This document shows, in pieces, positions 9,207-22,100 of a stretch of 64,000 nt of DNA. The position numbers and the translations under genes were made by a program. A model generated the notes under the pieces. That model worked only from the letters and a program-made list of their open reading frames with translations, was not told the DNA's origin and did no database searches. Within the stretch, counting starts at the first letter, position 1. Each line of letters opens with the position of its first letter. This stretch comes from Clavelina lepadiformis. Taxonomy: Eukaryota > Chordata > Ascidiacea > Aplousobranchia > Clavelinidae. The DNA is taken from positions 1,924,501 through 1,988,500 of the forward strand of contig NC_135241.1 of assembly GCF_947623445.1 (NCBI RefSeq), read 5' to 3'.

Positions 9207-11963
9207 ATGAATTTAAACCCCGTGGAAGACAGTTATTATCAGTACAATTCAACTGCTATGTCGTACGAAGCCTCAGTCCAAGAAGAAAGAAATATCGTCA
9301 CCGAGTTTGGCATAGATCGGCTGCAAAAATACATAGGAATTTATTGTGGTTTTCTCCTGGCAGGCAGTCTGTACTCCATTGAACTCTGGAGTAAGTTTAT
9401 TATAAATATATACACAAAGATACAAAATAACTGTACAGCGTAGTGCATTGTAGGTCTATTTATTTACACAAATAATTTATCTTCTAATTGTGCTATCTTC
9501 AGTGAAAGCTGGTTAAAATGACTTCGCTAAATTTATCATTAGTAATCATGTCATTTATAAGTTACTAACTTCGGACAACTCAAAGTTTAAATAACGCCAA
9601 ATTAATTTCATAAATTCTACATGTTCGTTGTATTAAACAGCTTCTGTTTATCCAAATACAACATAAAAACCAGCCAAAAGCTATATTAGTTTTTAACACT
9701 AACTTGATTGTTATAGTCCCGAATCTCTCTTGCTTGCCTTACGGTAACTCAAGCGACGCAACCGACATGATTTATTTTGCTAATTATTACTGCTGGAACA
9801 CTCCCAACAACTATGATGTCAAAGAATTTTGTCGGCCTGACGATGTCCTAATAAATACAACTTCAATAGAAAGTTCAAACAATTTAAAGATACTTGTTCG
9901 TTATTTGCCGTTTTTCTTGATTCTTCAGGTGAGATTGGATTACTCTTTGAACTTATTTTAATCATTTTTTTCGTTTCTTTGATGGATGTTGCGCTGTTTT
10001 CTTTATTTCATCAGGCAATCTCGTTCACACTGCCATGGATGGTCTGGCATTCTCGTATTGAGACGCCCTTACGTGGCCATCTCAAATTCATGCAATATCT
10101 GCTCATAGACATCAGCAAACAGTTGGAAGAAATTGAAGAAACTTGTTACAAAGATGAGTGTTATGATGAAAGCAGTTCATGCTTTAATCGTCACAGCATT
10201 TACAAGAACGAAGACATTTCAAAAGAAAAAGTATCTTTGGATAAAGTTGAACAAGAATACCTGCACGAGCCCGGCAATGAAGTGCACTGCAAGGTGAAGT
10301 TTTTTTATGTAGGCCTAACTTGGAAATTTCCTATTTCCAACTCAGTGGTCCCCAACCTTTTTCTGGTCTCGCTTATTTTCCATCTAAAGTCGCTACGTAC
10401 CATTTGTTTTCGGGGAAAGTTATTTTGCTCATTTATGAGTTATAGTTACTAATACACGTGAATTCATTTTCATAAAAAAAACAGGTTAATGCGATCGTTG
10501 CAAATTGTTTTTTCTCCACAAGCTTGTCCATGCCGGGCATAATTTAATTTATAGCGGTCGGGAAAGTTTCTCCTAAAAGTGTTTGTCAAATCCTATCGCG
10601 ACGATTCCGGCTTTTTGACTTGTTGGCCACGAATATATGATGATGTAAAGCTCTTTTCACATTTCCCTGAGGTCGACATGCCTTCGCACACCACTCCAAT
10701 GGTGCTCTTTACACAGATTGAAAACCACTGACCCACTGGCCAAACTTTGCAGGATGAAAGTTTTTCGCAATTTGTATAATTATTTGTGGACGTTTAGTAG
10801 CAATTACAATTGTATTCATAATTTAATGTGTGCAGAATGAATTTATATCACTTGGTACGCGGCTGCTGGGTTTCCTAAAGAAAATAATTTATGGTGATAT
10901 CACTGATCGTCACTTCTTTTCCATGATGTGTTACGAGAACTTTGTAAGACTGCATCAAACACCTTACATATTATCAGGTAGCCTACATTACAAATCTTTA
11001 CAAAGTTGCTTTTCAAAAAAATTTTGTTTATTGCATCCACGTAGTCGTAGAGCAGGGGCGGGCAATTTCTTCGGTCGGCGGGCCTGATATGAGAAAATGA
11101 AGTACTTGGCGGGCCGGATTCCTGAATAGATTGGAACGCAGCTTTGTCTTATTAATGTTCATGGTCGAAAATGTTTGCTCATAAATGTATGTAGACCCGA
11201 ACAGAACAAGTAGATTTATGGCCATCTTTCTCAGGTTGGCAAACTTGGACTTATTCAGTGACGCAATACAGGGATTGCGGCCACATTATCATGTAAGACC
11301 GGAAACTGTCTGCGAGCCGCTCAAAATCCCGTCGCGGGCCGGATCCGGCCCGCGGTCCGTATGTTGCCCACTCCTGTCGTAGAGTATAGACTCAACCAAG
11401 GTAAATATTTTATTACTTCTTTAGTTTTCAAGCTTTGTAAAGACGAAAGCAAACTTCGGTTCAAAAGGGACGTTGGTCTTCAGCTGAATGAGAACCTTTT
11501 GTATCAATGGTGTCATACAGAAAACTTTAATGACTTCTTTATAGTGAAAGCTTATATTCTCAAGCACATTATTATGGTGATTTTTGGAGCGGTGTTTTTC
11601 ACGATAATGGCGGGGTTCGGATTTCTTCTTATTTTAGAAATGAAATCCACAAACAACTTCAGGTGAAACAAACTTCCTTTAACGTTTGCGAATTCTTGAC
11701 CAATATTTGTTTTTCCTTTTCACAGTTGTTACCTCGCCCTTCAACAAGTCTGTATGACCTGCATCATGCAGCATGAACGAAATTCTTTAGCAGTTTTTGG
11801 TTTCAATCTTGTCATTGTTGCTACCATGCTTCTGACATCATTTTCTAGATGGCGGTCAGTGAGAAAAGCGTCACGTTTATCTGAGAGTCACTTCTTAGAT
11901 AAACTTGTTGAAGCTCCACACAACGCTTTTGTTCTGGCTGCACGAAAGAGCAAGAAAGACTGA
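9207..11963 (+). CDS. Pannexin/innexin-family channel protein
   Basis: Six exons, 9207-9390, 9717-9928, 10015-10293, 10836-10977, 11425-11662 and 11726-11963, join in phase to encode 430 residues. Pannexins and innexins form plasma-membrane large-pore channels or gap junctions with four membrane helices. Helix 1 lies at about 37-58. The first extracellular loop has C67 and the family-like NYYCW (C87). Helix 2 (about 122-143) spans an exon junction and has the RYLPFFLILQ pattern, followed by HLKFM as in vertebrate pannexins. Helix 3 is at about 312-342. The second loop has C353, C361 and C364, and helix 4 is at about 373-392. All introns begin GT and end AG. Introns 3 and 4 carry hAT-type sequence. 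I cannot tell pannexin from chordate innexin by eye; LRRC8 is excluded by the lack of a leucine-rich tail. Confidence 0.8.
10343..10730. mobile_element. Probable hAT-like remnant in pannexin intron 3
   Basis: It starts CAGTGGTCCCCAACCTTTTT, a very typical hAT end, and closes with GAAAACCACTG, the complement of a similar end. No convincing 8-bp target duplication flanks it, so the right boundary is uncertain. Confidence 0.5.
11053..11376. mobile_element. hAT-type MITE, 324 bp, in pannexin intron 4
   Basis: The ends CAGGGGCGGGCAA and GTTGCCCACTCCTG are inverted and flanked by perfect 8-bp duplications TCGTAGAG (11045-11052 and 11377-11384). It belongs to the same family as the element at 3345-4850. 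It has GAGAAAAT uninterrupted and retains 22 bp near the right end that the other copy has lost. It sits between exons 4 and 5 and does not touch the splice sites. Confidence 0.93.
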
Positions 11964-12327
11964 ATGTGCCCTTGTATGCAGTTCTTGTGAAACTTTGCAG
12001 CATTTAAATATGTCAATTGACTTACTTTCAATTAAATTATTATACAGAATTGTTTGTCTGCTTTTATGTAAAATCTTTTTCTGTGCAACAATGATGGTAT
12101 ACTTTTAAGAAAGTGATTGTTTTCTCGCAATGCTTTCATTCACTAACTTTTAAATTCACATTTGTCTATGTTTATGGTCCTTTTCTTGTGGCTATATACT
12201 TCATTTATAATTGATGACTTAGTACACAAGTTGACCTCGATGATTGTGAGGTCTTTTCATTGCCCCACACCAATCAATTGTGTCAAAATTATATTATGGT
12301 ACTTTTTAGTTTACTTTAAATTGTGAA

Positions 12328-12333
12328 AATAAA
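12328..12333 (+). terminator. Poly(A) signal, pannexin gene
   Basis: AATAAA 365 bp after the stop codon and before the next gene. It is followed by a (TC)n run at 12334-12350. Confidence 0.55.
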
Positions 12334-12936
12334 CTCTCTCTCTCTCTCTGACAAACTCAAAAAAATCGATGATCAAAATGAAATCGCACACAAGAAATGT
12401 AGGTTTTTGATCGTGTTTTGCCATTTTTATACTGCTGTTCATTTTTTGCTTGTTGTTGGGTCGTTGTTGTTGATTAAGAAAAACATGCTGTTATGTTGTG
12501 TAATTCATTTCTTAAATTCAAATTTGAATTCCAGTCAACATCATTGTCAACCTGAGAAAGCAAGCTAAAGATTTCAAAGGCTTGTGTTGATAAACTAAAG
12601 TTAATCTAAATTGTTATTCTGTTCTGTTTTTGTTAATTATTATTTTGTGTAATGAAATATCAAGTCCCAAAGTTTGCAATTTTTCAACCGCTGTAGTATT
12701 ATTAGATGTCTATGAGGTTCAACATGAAAGATCAATTTAGCAAAAATTTGTTTTTTATTGTGAGATAAACTACAGATGGGAGTAGCAAGTAAGTCTGATG
12801 ATAGTTGGCCCGATGCGAATGTTTGGAAGTTTCGGACTACACTTAGCCTTAGGTTCTAATTAGCTGAGGTTTTACGCCTGCAAAAGTTTTTAAGGCAGAC
12901 ACCAAATATTTCTGTCGATGGTAGCCTAATTTAACT

Positions 12937-15900
12937 ATGGAAGTTGCACAAAGAATCGGGCAGACCGTTTCATTTTCGACATGCTTGGAAGAATGGGACG
13001 CATTATCGGACGATTTCGAAAAATGTATGGTGAGTAATTTATTTTTTGCGTTGCATTTTTTAAACACTTCCATGATTCCTACCCAAGAACATCCAATGAT
13101 TACAATCAGTCGTGAAGTGGAAAGGAAGGTGCACTGCACTGCACGCGACATTTTAAATAAATGCTGTTTTGCCACAAAATGTGTCTTTGCAAGCATGATT
13201 TTCACAAATGGAAAGTCTGACAGTTTTCGATGAGAAATTGTGCGCGCAAAGACGCAAATTCTGGTGTAGCCTACACTGAAGGCTTAAATTTTTGTTTACT
13301 TGGTATAAATTGGCAACCAGCCTGTTTGTTTATTATAAATTGAGGTGAAGATAAAAAATTTGGCAGGCTTGTTGATTAACTTCGTGTGTGCCACTGCCAC
13401 ACTTCCAGGGGGTTAATCGGATGATATTTTTGCCACTGACAGCTTAGGCTTGCTGTGCGTGCTTAAGTTGTATATATATAATTTTATCTTTCTTAGACTT
13501 AACCAACTGGTAGGGTTAGTGCCGCACACACCTTTACTACAGTTCCCTTTAATTTCTTTTCTTAATGTATATATTTTTTGATTATAATCGTTTCGTTAAG
13601 TTTTTTCGTTTTAAGTTTTGGTTTGAGTTTTGTTGTCGTTAATAAAGTTTTTCTGCTTGATTTGGGATGACTGACCAGGTTTTAAGTGCTCACTAAAAAA
13701 AGTACAGGAGTCAGCTTCTACTGGTGTTAGATGGCGTAGATTTTTCTGAGGTCATTCAGGGCACTTCCTATGACATGGCATTAAGCGGTGTTCAGGATTT
13801 CTGTTAAGTGGCTTCGATAACACCTCTCAGAAAACTATCCACGCCCATCATATGCAAAAGATTCCTCGATTTGGTGCACGCAAACAGCCACAAGACCTTG
13901 CCAAATTTTCCTGCTTTAGTTGTGTTGTATTATTGTTGTTGCTAATACGTTTGCAACCATCTGCATCAACACAATTTTGACTGAAGGAATGTTCTGGCGA
14001 CCTATTGGGCTGTATCTCTTTGGTTTTTCACTGGTTACTTCTTTTCACTCATAATTTCAATTAGCAAATATGGCAGTTATCAACAAGAAATTGTGCATGT
14101 AGGTATGCATAGTACACGGCCTATGGTATGATGCTGTGCACAGGAGACTCAATTCTTTGTAAATTGGTATTCCAAACACTGAATTTATCATGTTTATTTA
14201 GTATAAATTGGCATGAACATAAAAAAGTTTCAAGTAAGCACATATATGCACCTACCAATCTTAACCTGGCACATTCCCATTTTGATGCACAAATATTTCC
14301 TGTGTGTTTATGAAGAAAGGAATGGATCTAAAGAACAGTGATTGGTGAATTTTGACTTCTTAAAATATTCAGTGTTGGACACAGAAGTCTAGTGTAAAGT
14401 TCACAACAATGTCATGCACTTGAACATGGAACCCATGTGACTGCAACCCAATTGTGACTTCACCATCAGTTTCATAATATATATATATATATAGTTGTGT
14501 TTTTTGTTATTAACCCCTAAAAAGCTTTTGTAATGACAAATTACATATGTAGTAAATAAGTTGTAAAAAATAATTTTTTTTTTGTAAACTTTGTGATACT
14601 TGAAATTTTATTCTTGGATTAAAAAAAATTTTCTTGTGAATTAATCCTGTCCATGCTTCCCCACAGTGCAAACTTTAGTTGCAAAGCTTGTCTTTGTACA
14701 TTTTCCGATGCTTCAATTTATTTGTGGCTTTTCCAAATTGAGATTTATTCCCTAAAACACTGACCAGGAGCAAGTTAATGCTTCGTACACTAACGGCTTT
14801 ACAGTGATAAAGTAGCAAGTATCAACTACTGAACTCAATCGGTTTAATTTTGAGTCTGCACTTGTGAAACTGCACTATATGAAACAGATATTTTCAAGTA
14901 GTTTTTCACAAAAGGATGTTATCTCGTTGTTAAAACTATTATTTCATTCATTTCAGGAACAACATCGTGAATACAAGAAGGTTGCTGAAAGTTACCATTC
15001 CCAACGCAACACTTGCAAGTCGCAAACAGATAGGCAGTTAAAGAAGTTAAAGCTGTTGAAAGCTGCTTTGAAAACGTAAAAACTATTGTATACTCGGATA
15101 TTAGTTGGTGTCTTGTTTTATAAATAATATTGTATGCTTTTAATGGTATATAGACCTGTATGTTTTTTAAGTCTAATGTTCTTAGCTTAAGGTCTTTATA
15201 TTGTAGTTATGCTTTACGCAATTAGATTCGGTTGATGTTAAATTAATTTGCCAACAATTGCATGATAACAATCCCAGTATGGTGCTTTCACTGACTTCAT
15301 TTCTGCTTTGATACATCTTGGCTCCGTGTATTTTTAGTTGTAAAATACTTTTATCTTTTTATTTGGAAATGATTGTCATTGACATTTGCATTTGTCAAAA
15401 TTCTAGTGCCCCGACCAATGATGATAAAACTGATCTTCTGAATAAAATTGAGGAAAGAAAGAAAGGTTTAGAAGATCTAAGTAATTTCTTGCCACGAAAG
15501 AATGGGTAATGCTCTTATTTGATTTTTCAATAGACCATTGAGGTTATGGTAAAGCTGTATATAATATTTATATATATGATATTTAAAGAGTTTATCGCAT
15601 TAATATTTGCTGACATTAATTCACGTTTAGGTTTTATCTGAGCCTTATAGTTGGTCAAATTAACATGACTTTCGACAGCACAGCTTCAAAGTAAGTTCTT
15701 TACAAAGTTAAATGAAAGAAATAAACAAACAACACAATTAACATACTTTTCAGATATGAAATGTGTTGTGCATTTATTATTAATTGTTTATATTTTGAAT
15801 TATTCACGAAGGTTCCGTTACAAAGATGAGTATGAGAAATTCAAACTCTACTGCAGTATCACAATGCTCGCTTATTCCCTGATATTAAACTTTGTCATTC

Positions 15901-18261
15901 CTCATCGTTTTTTTGATGCAATGTTCTCCTTTCTACTTCTGTGGTATTACTGCACTTTAACAGTTCGAGAAAGCATTTTAATCGTGAATGGTTCAAGGTA
16001 AATGGTTTCAGGTTTTTATTAATTCAGTCTATCTAAAACTTTTGGTTTGTGTAACCCAGTGGTTCTTGAACTTGTTGAAACGACTGACTCGTGTAGGTTT
16101 CAAACATGCATTTACTGAACGCTTTGTTCAAATTTGAAAACATTCATCATTCATGCAGTGTGTGTGTGCTGATTCCCTGGGACTGACTCACTAATGCCCT
16201 GGGGTTCGGTCATACCCAGTTCAAGAACCACCGCTGTAGCGTGTACTATTACAAAAATATTCTTAAAGTTTAGTATGAAAACATTGAAAAGAACAGAATA
16301 TTCTATAACAAAAACCCCAAGCCTGACTTCTTAGTTAATTTTTGAAGTCATTTTGATACCGCTTTTATGTCATTACGTCTTTGCTATCCTTGCTAAGCTC
16401 TCTAGCTGTTGATAAAGGTTTGCCAACTGCTGTTTCTTCCTTTCAGAATAAAGGGCTGGTGGGTTTTGCATCATTACGTGTCAGTTGTGCTCAGTGGAAC
16501 AAATGTTTTGTGGTAAGCCCTAGTTGTACTTTCTTCGTCGAGACATCCTGGCTTGTTTAAAAAGTTGCTTCTGTTACTTCCCTTTAGGTTAGCTTGGATG
16601 TAGCATTCAAACTTCAAAGTAAATGAACTTTTCTGAATTATTTTATAATAGGGCTGATAATGCAGCGTACCAGGAGTTCAGGCCTGTCTTCATGGCGTTT
16701 TCGGTTTATCAAAGTTTTGTTCAGGTAACTATTGTGGTTGTTGTGGTTGTACAATATGTTATGTGTGCCTTGTATTTAAAGTATGAAAACAAGAGAAACT
16801 TTGGATTACAGATTTTGTTCAAAAGTGACTGAACCTTCACAATCTTAGTTTATTATTTATTATAATACGCTTACACTTCTTGTAATACGCTAATTCAATA
16901 ATTTTTTTGGCCGTTTTTGCCACCCAATGCTGCAGCCGCCTGAGTAACGCACATTTCTTGTATATTTTCATGATATTTATGTTGCTATTTCTCCACAGTT
17001 GCTGCAATATTACTACCAAAGTGGTTCGCTATACAGGTTACGGGCCCTCGGTGAAAGGCATGACATGGACATAACTGTTGGTAAGAATGTGGCCGCTTAT
17101 TTTGTTTCTTAAATAAGTGAAAGATTAATTCGTTTACTAAAGTGGGAAACAAATGCCAACCAAATTTAATTACTATTGAGGATCTGTTGATTCAGACAGA
17201 CTGCATGTAATTTCGACAAACGCGTCTGATGAGGTCTAGATTTAGTCGTGTTAAAAGCAATGGTTTCATACTTGCGGTTGCTTGCTGACGATCCTCATAC
17301 AGAAATTCGACTCAACAACCTGTTATTAAAGCACGTTCATGCTTATTACACCCGTCATTACATGTAAGGAAAGCCTTCCGGGTACAACCAACTGATCGGC
17401 TTGCATGCATGGAAGTCGTACGCAATGTACTGGCACTTTTGCTTCCTTGTTTGACAATCGAACAAGACGGTTATGTTCGATTACAGCAATTAAGAAATGT
17501 ATTTGCTCGGTATTGTAATTCTGAAATCTTCCCGTGCAGTTTCATCAACGATAATTATTTCTTGAATGGAAACGCAATTCACAATTGAGTGTTTCAAAGA
17601 ATTACGTGTTCACTGTGGCTCATATCGCAACTAAAATACTGCTTTTTTCTATGCAGAGGGCTTCCAGTCGTGGATGTGGCGTGGCCTCACCTTCCTGCTT
17701 CCATTCTTATTCTTCGGCCATGTGAGTTGAAATATTCCACCCCTGTGCGCAAACATTGTCCATTTAAGCTTAGATTAGTGTTTGAATCAAGCGAAGAAAA
17801 TGAACGCACTTACGCACTACCTTTTAAGTAAATGTTTTTAAATTTACGGGAAAGTCTAGAAACCTTGATTTAAAAAGTTCAACTTATCCTTTTCCAAAAC
17901 CTTGATCAATCGCCTCTAAAATTTGAGACCTCTGATCCGACGCCCGCTTACTCTGCAAACACATCAAAGCCCGGCTTAACATCACAAAACGTCTCATACG
18001 TGTATACTTCAACGGAAGCTGAATTTGCAAATTCCCCGCATGCCTACGAAGTCTGGTACACTGTGTCGTTTATTTCAGATGTGGCAGCTTTTCAACGCCT
18101 ATACCCTTTACCACATCGCTGTCAAGTACGAGTGCTCGGAATGGCAGGTGCCCGTCATCGGTCTTCTGTTCTTCGTCCTCTCCTGCGGCAATTTATTCAC
18201 AACGATCAACGTTGTCGTGCAGAAATACCAGAAGAAAAGAGTCAGGAAAAAGCGGGAATGA
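12937..18261 (+). CDS. TMEM120: TMEM120 family membrane protein (TACAN-like)
   Basis: Ten exons join in phase: 12937-13029, 14957-15075, 15407-15505, 15631-15690, 15812-15997, 16447-16512, 16652-16724, 16999-17080, 17657-17721 and 18079-18261. They encode 341 residues, close to the ~340 of vertebrate TMEM120A/B. The N-terminal third is charged and coiled-coil-like. The membrane domain contains the family blocks [63 protein letters not shown] and [20 protein letters not shown]. The tail is basic and lysine-rich. TMEM120 proteins are nuclear-envelope/ER six-helix proteins with an ELOVL-like fold that bind coenzyme A; TMEM120A was proposed as a mechanosensing protein and is linked to adipogenesis. 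The GWW..HH segment, which lines the CoA pocket in known structures, is kept. Intron 1 is the longest (~1.9 kb). Confidence 0.96.
14475..14493. repeat. (TA)n microsatellite in TMEM120 intron 1
   Basis: A run of TA dinucleotides. Confidence 0.9.
16057..16236. mobile_element. hAT/Charlie-like MITE in TMEM120 intron 5
   Basis: The left end CAGTGGTTCTTGAACT and right end AGTTCAAGAACCACCGCTG are near-perfect inverted repeats, ~180 bp apart. No matching 8-bp flanks were found, so the insertion is old or the target duplication has decayed. Confidence 0.75.
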
Positions 18262-18527
18262 TTGAACCGTTGTGGTCATTGTGCAATCCTATTAGGGCAG
18301 ATATTCCTGCCATAACATCGACTTTCTGTATCGAAATCTTAGTGAAATGTAGCGTTCATGACGTAAACTAGATAAATTCAGTTCACTATGAGAAATTTAC
18401 AACGTGATTTTTTCACCTATAAGTGATTTTCGCAATTGCTGCTGATCCCGCTGCTAGTTATTTTATGGTGATGTACATGCTGCCGAGCGCCACCTAGCCA
18501 TCGTAGTTTTAATTATTTTGTATGATT

Positions 18528-18533
18528 ATTAAA
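18528..18533 (+). terminator. Possible poly(A) signal, TMEM120
   Basis: ATTAAA 267 bp after the stop codon; a common variant signal, with no better AATAAA before it. Confidence 0.35.
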
Positions 18534-19182
18534 CTCTCATATAGATTTGTCTTCAATTAAATTTTAAAACGGTTATTAAAAGGCCTAGGGTGACTTGCAG
18601 GCATACTGACTCTGTGCGAGGTTTGTGATTGGTTTGTTTGAATTTTATTCAGTAAACTTGAGAAACTGAAAAGAAATCGTATGAACAAAAACCAGCAGTG
18701 AAAACACTCGATAGCTCGTAAATTCGAACGAAAAAGTAAGTTAGTAAGTTAGACGCGTAAATCCATTTTTATCCAGTTTCCTTTGACAAATTTACTTGGT
18801 CTACAATGGAGCAAATTTTCACCGAGAGAGAAAATCAAAAATCACCGAGAGAGAGCACGTTCGTGCTGCAAACGTTTAATAAATAATTAAAAAAAACTGT
18901 ATAAAAAATCAACGAAAAGCAAAAGAAAACATAATTCATTCAACCAATTTAAGGCACACGTCGCGCGGCACTGAATGCTTTCCATAATAAAAAGAATTGA
19001 TTCTGCAAATCATGCAATTTCACTCAAATCCTTCATTTCTTTCTCGAACCTCTTAATTCCAGATTTCCTACATATGCGTCCCAACTGCGATTCGTAGAAC
19101 CTGGCAAAACATCTTCATCTGTGGTCCTTTGTCGCCAACATGCGGTTGTTTGTACAACGATATTCCCGCACTAGATAGCGTT

Positions 19183-22100
19183 TCATACATGAGTTGCCAT
19201 CCGTGCTGGTATCGTTCGGAGAGCATCAGACTGCTTTGAAGACTGACTCATTCTCGACAGATTGGTCATTCTTGGCGCATTGTCAGAATAATCCATCGCG
19301 CGGTTGGCGGCGGCAGACGCGCTTAGAGCGGAACCTCTCTCGAATTTATCCAGCGACGATTGAGACGATCCCATTGGGTGTTGATAGAACAGAGGGCCTC
19401 CGCTAATTGACGCGGGGATCGGAGTGGTCCGATTCCCGCCGGGGTAGACTTGCGGCCCGTACTGCATCGGTGTGTAAGGCCTCGGATTGGTGGCGTAATA
19501 TTCTGCAGGCGTGGGCACAGCAGAGTAGTTGCTGGTGGCGAGGGCGCCAGCATCCGAGTAATTTCTCTGCACATATCGGACGGGAGGTGGCGACAAACGA
19601 TCACCGAGAGCACTAATGCTTCGGATCGTCGAAACAGGGTGAGACAACGTGGTGGGATCGTAGGGGCCTTGGTCGTAAGCGTGTCGGTTGCTGGGTGACA
19701 TGGGTCTAGAGCCCATCGCGGAATAAGCGGCCGCTGGTATGTGCTGCGAGCTATTGGGGAAGTGGGAGTGATCCATCTCCATGATTTCCATCGGAGGAGG
19801 AAGCGAACTTGCGTATCCAGGGTAACTGGCTCCGAGGGAGGAGGTCTTGGTGGGAGATGCGGAGCCGATCGAGAGCTTCCTGCGGTCGCGATTCCACGAA
19901 TTTGCTTCTGGGACGACATAAAAGGCAATAACGTCACAAATCAGAAGAGATCGGTACAGAAAGTCCACAAACTTCATCAGCAACTATTTTAAACGTTCTA
20001 ATGTTCCTTTCCGCGCTTTATGTTACTTTACGGCAAAAATTGATTAAACTGAAGTAAAATTCGCCTTCACCCACCTTCTGTGTGATAACCGTCGTCGTGA
20101 CCGGAAGTCGGGGTCGGAGTTGCGTCGTCAGAACCGGAAACAGATGATGCAGGGGCGACGCTGTGTGACGAAACAGACGCTCTGGGGTTATACTCGGGAT
20201 CGAGTGCGTCAATGTTGGTTTGATTGATGGGAACTCTCTCATCTTGGTCAATTCGCGAATTACTTCTATGACCCTTCTTCGCGAACTTTGTCGACTTCTG
20301 GCGTCGCCTCGATCGAACGCAACAAAGCGCGACCAAAATAACGACGACTAGGATCAAACCCGCGACCGCTCCTCCTATAATCGCGCCCAGCATAAGGACG
20401 TTGTCTTTCTTGCCCGTGCCTGGATGGGTGGAAATAAAGCAACAAGTGTATTTAGGGATTGAGAAGCTGAGACCGAATTTGATGACAATGGCACCGACAC
20501 TTTATGTTAATGCAATGGAAATTGTAGGACTCGATACATGCGCGATCCAGCAACGAAATCGCATTTTAATTTCTCGAATTCGGTTCTTTTGTCGCATTCT
20601 ATTCTCACCTTCATTGAGCACGATATCAAGGCTGTTTCCTCCATAAGTATTGGACACCGCGCATCGGTACGAGTGAAGATCGTCCAAGTCCACTCCGACC
20701 ACTTCGAGTCGGGCGGAACTCTCACCTCGTGTGAACAAGCTGCGGTACTTCGCCGAGCTTTCGTCATCACTGGTGACGTCACCCATCGCGGTCTTAGTCT
20801 CATTGTTAACAATGGTCATGGGAGTGTCCCTGTGAGTCCACGACCAGGTCTAAGAAATAAAGAAGAGAACCGTAAGAAAGAGGCAACAAAGCAGTGGCAA
20901 GTGCTTCTGTCCAACTAAATCATTAATCTCATCAACTCACCACTCGTTCTATTCCCGGGTCGCTATTCAGCGAGCAAATGATGCTGACGTCATCACCGAT
21001 TACGGTGTATTGCGTCAGAGCGTTTCCGAATTGAGGGGGACCTCGGACAACCAACTTCATGGTCGCTTTGTCTTTACCAACCTGCAGCGATTAACATAGA
21101 AACATTATAATATCATTCCTTCGCATGACCGCCGTTCAAACGATAGCAACATGAACTGAGTTTTGACGTCAAAGTGACGTCGCACTTACGTTGCCAGCGT
21201 TTGCGTGACAGACGTAAGAGCCAGAGTCGTCTTGAGTGACGTTGTTTAAGACCAGGGTTGTGTCCCGACTCAATATGACATCATCGCGTTCCCGGACCCA
21301 GTAAACTGCAGCTTGTGGGTTCGAATCCCACTCGCACCGCAAGGTGACGTCATCTCCGATTTCAGAAATGACGTCATCAGAACCGTTGACAAAAACCGGA
21401 GCGTCTGATGAAAGAATTATAGGTATTTAAGAGTTTTTGCAAAAATTTCCGATTAATCCATCAATCAGAACTAACCGTTACAATTAACTGGGTTCAACTA
21501 TTTCGGCAAAACCAAATAAAAGCTCGGAAACTTCACAGCGAAAGTTTTCTAAAACTTACATAGAATCTCCATGACAATTTCATCGCGTTTCGACGACCCG
21601 CCATCGTTGCGAGCCTCGCAGCCAATCAGCGATCGATGAAGACTCCTTTCCGCGACTCCGATGCCAAAAGTTGACCCGTGCTCATCGGGTTGAACCTCAC
21701 CGTTGACAAACCACCTACAGCACATGTACAAGGTGATGACTGGTCCGGCACCAGGCTGCACGTTTCCCATATATGGTGTGATAACTTGAGGCACACAAGC
21801 ACCAAACAACACTGCACTCATTCTAACCCCCCCCCCCTCCTAGCTGGCATGCAAGCGACGTGAAATTCACAAACAGCTCACCTGTATGACAACACAGGCG
21901 GGTCGGCAACAGCGCGACATTCCGCGTTCACGTAATCGCCTTCTTTAATCACAGCTGGCAAACTGACTTCGACTTTTGGAGGTTCTAGAAAACCAGACGA
22001 GGCGTTTATTGCTAAATTCCTGAAGCCGATTTACTGGAATGACGAGTGAATGCTATTTTGTAATCTCACCTATCATGTTTAACTTCAGCATTATCCGTCC

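Noticed and set aside
9207..11963. LRRC8 volume-regulated channel instead of pannexin
   Set aside because: The four-helix domain is similar, but the protein ends at 430 residues with no leucine-rich repeats, and loop 1 (NYYCW) and the HLKFM segment fit pannexin better.
19323..19937. 204-codon minus-strand frame overlapping the KIRREL tail
   Set aside because: Out of frame with the spliced KIRREL reading; proline/arginine-rich shadow of the real tail ending THV.
19194..19992. Several long plus-strand frames over the last KIRREL exon
   Set aside because: Antisense shadows of a GC-rich coding exon; no homology recognised and no splice context.
21318..21334. GGTTCGAATCCCACTC, which resembles a tRNA B box
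   Set aside because: It lies inside the KIRREL Ig4 exon, where it encodes Glu-Trp-Asp-Ser-Asn on the other strand; no A box or cloverleaf.
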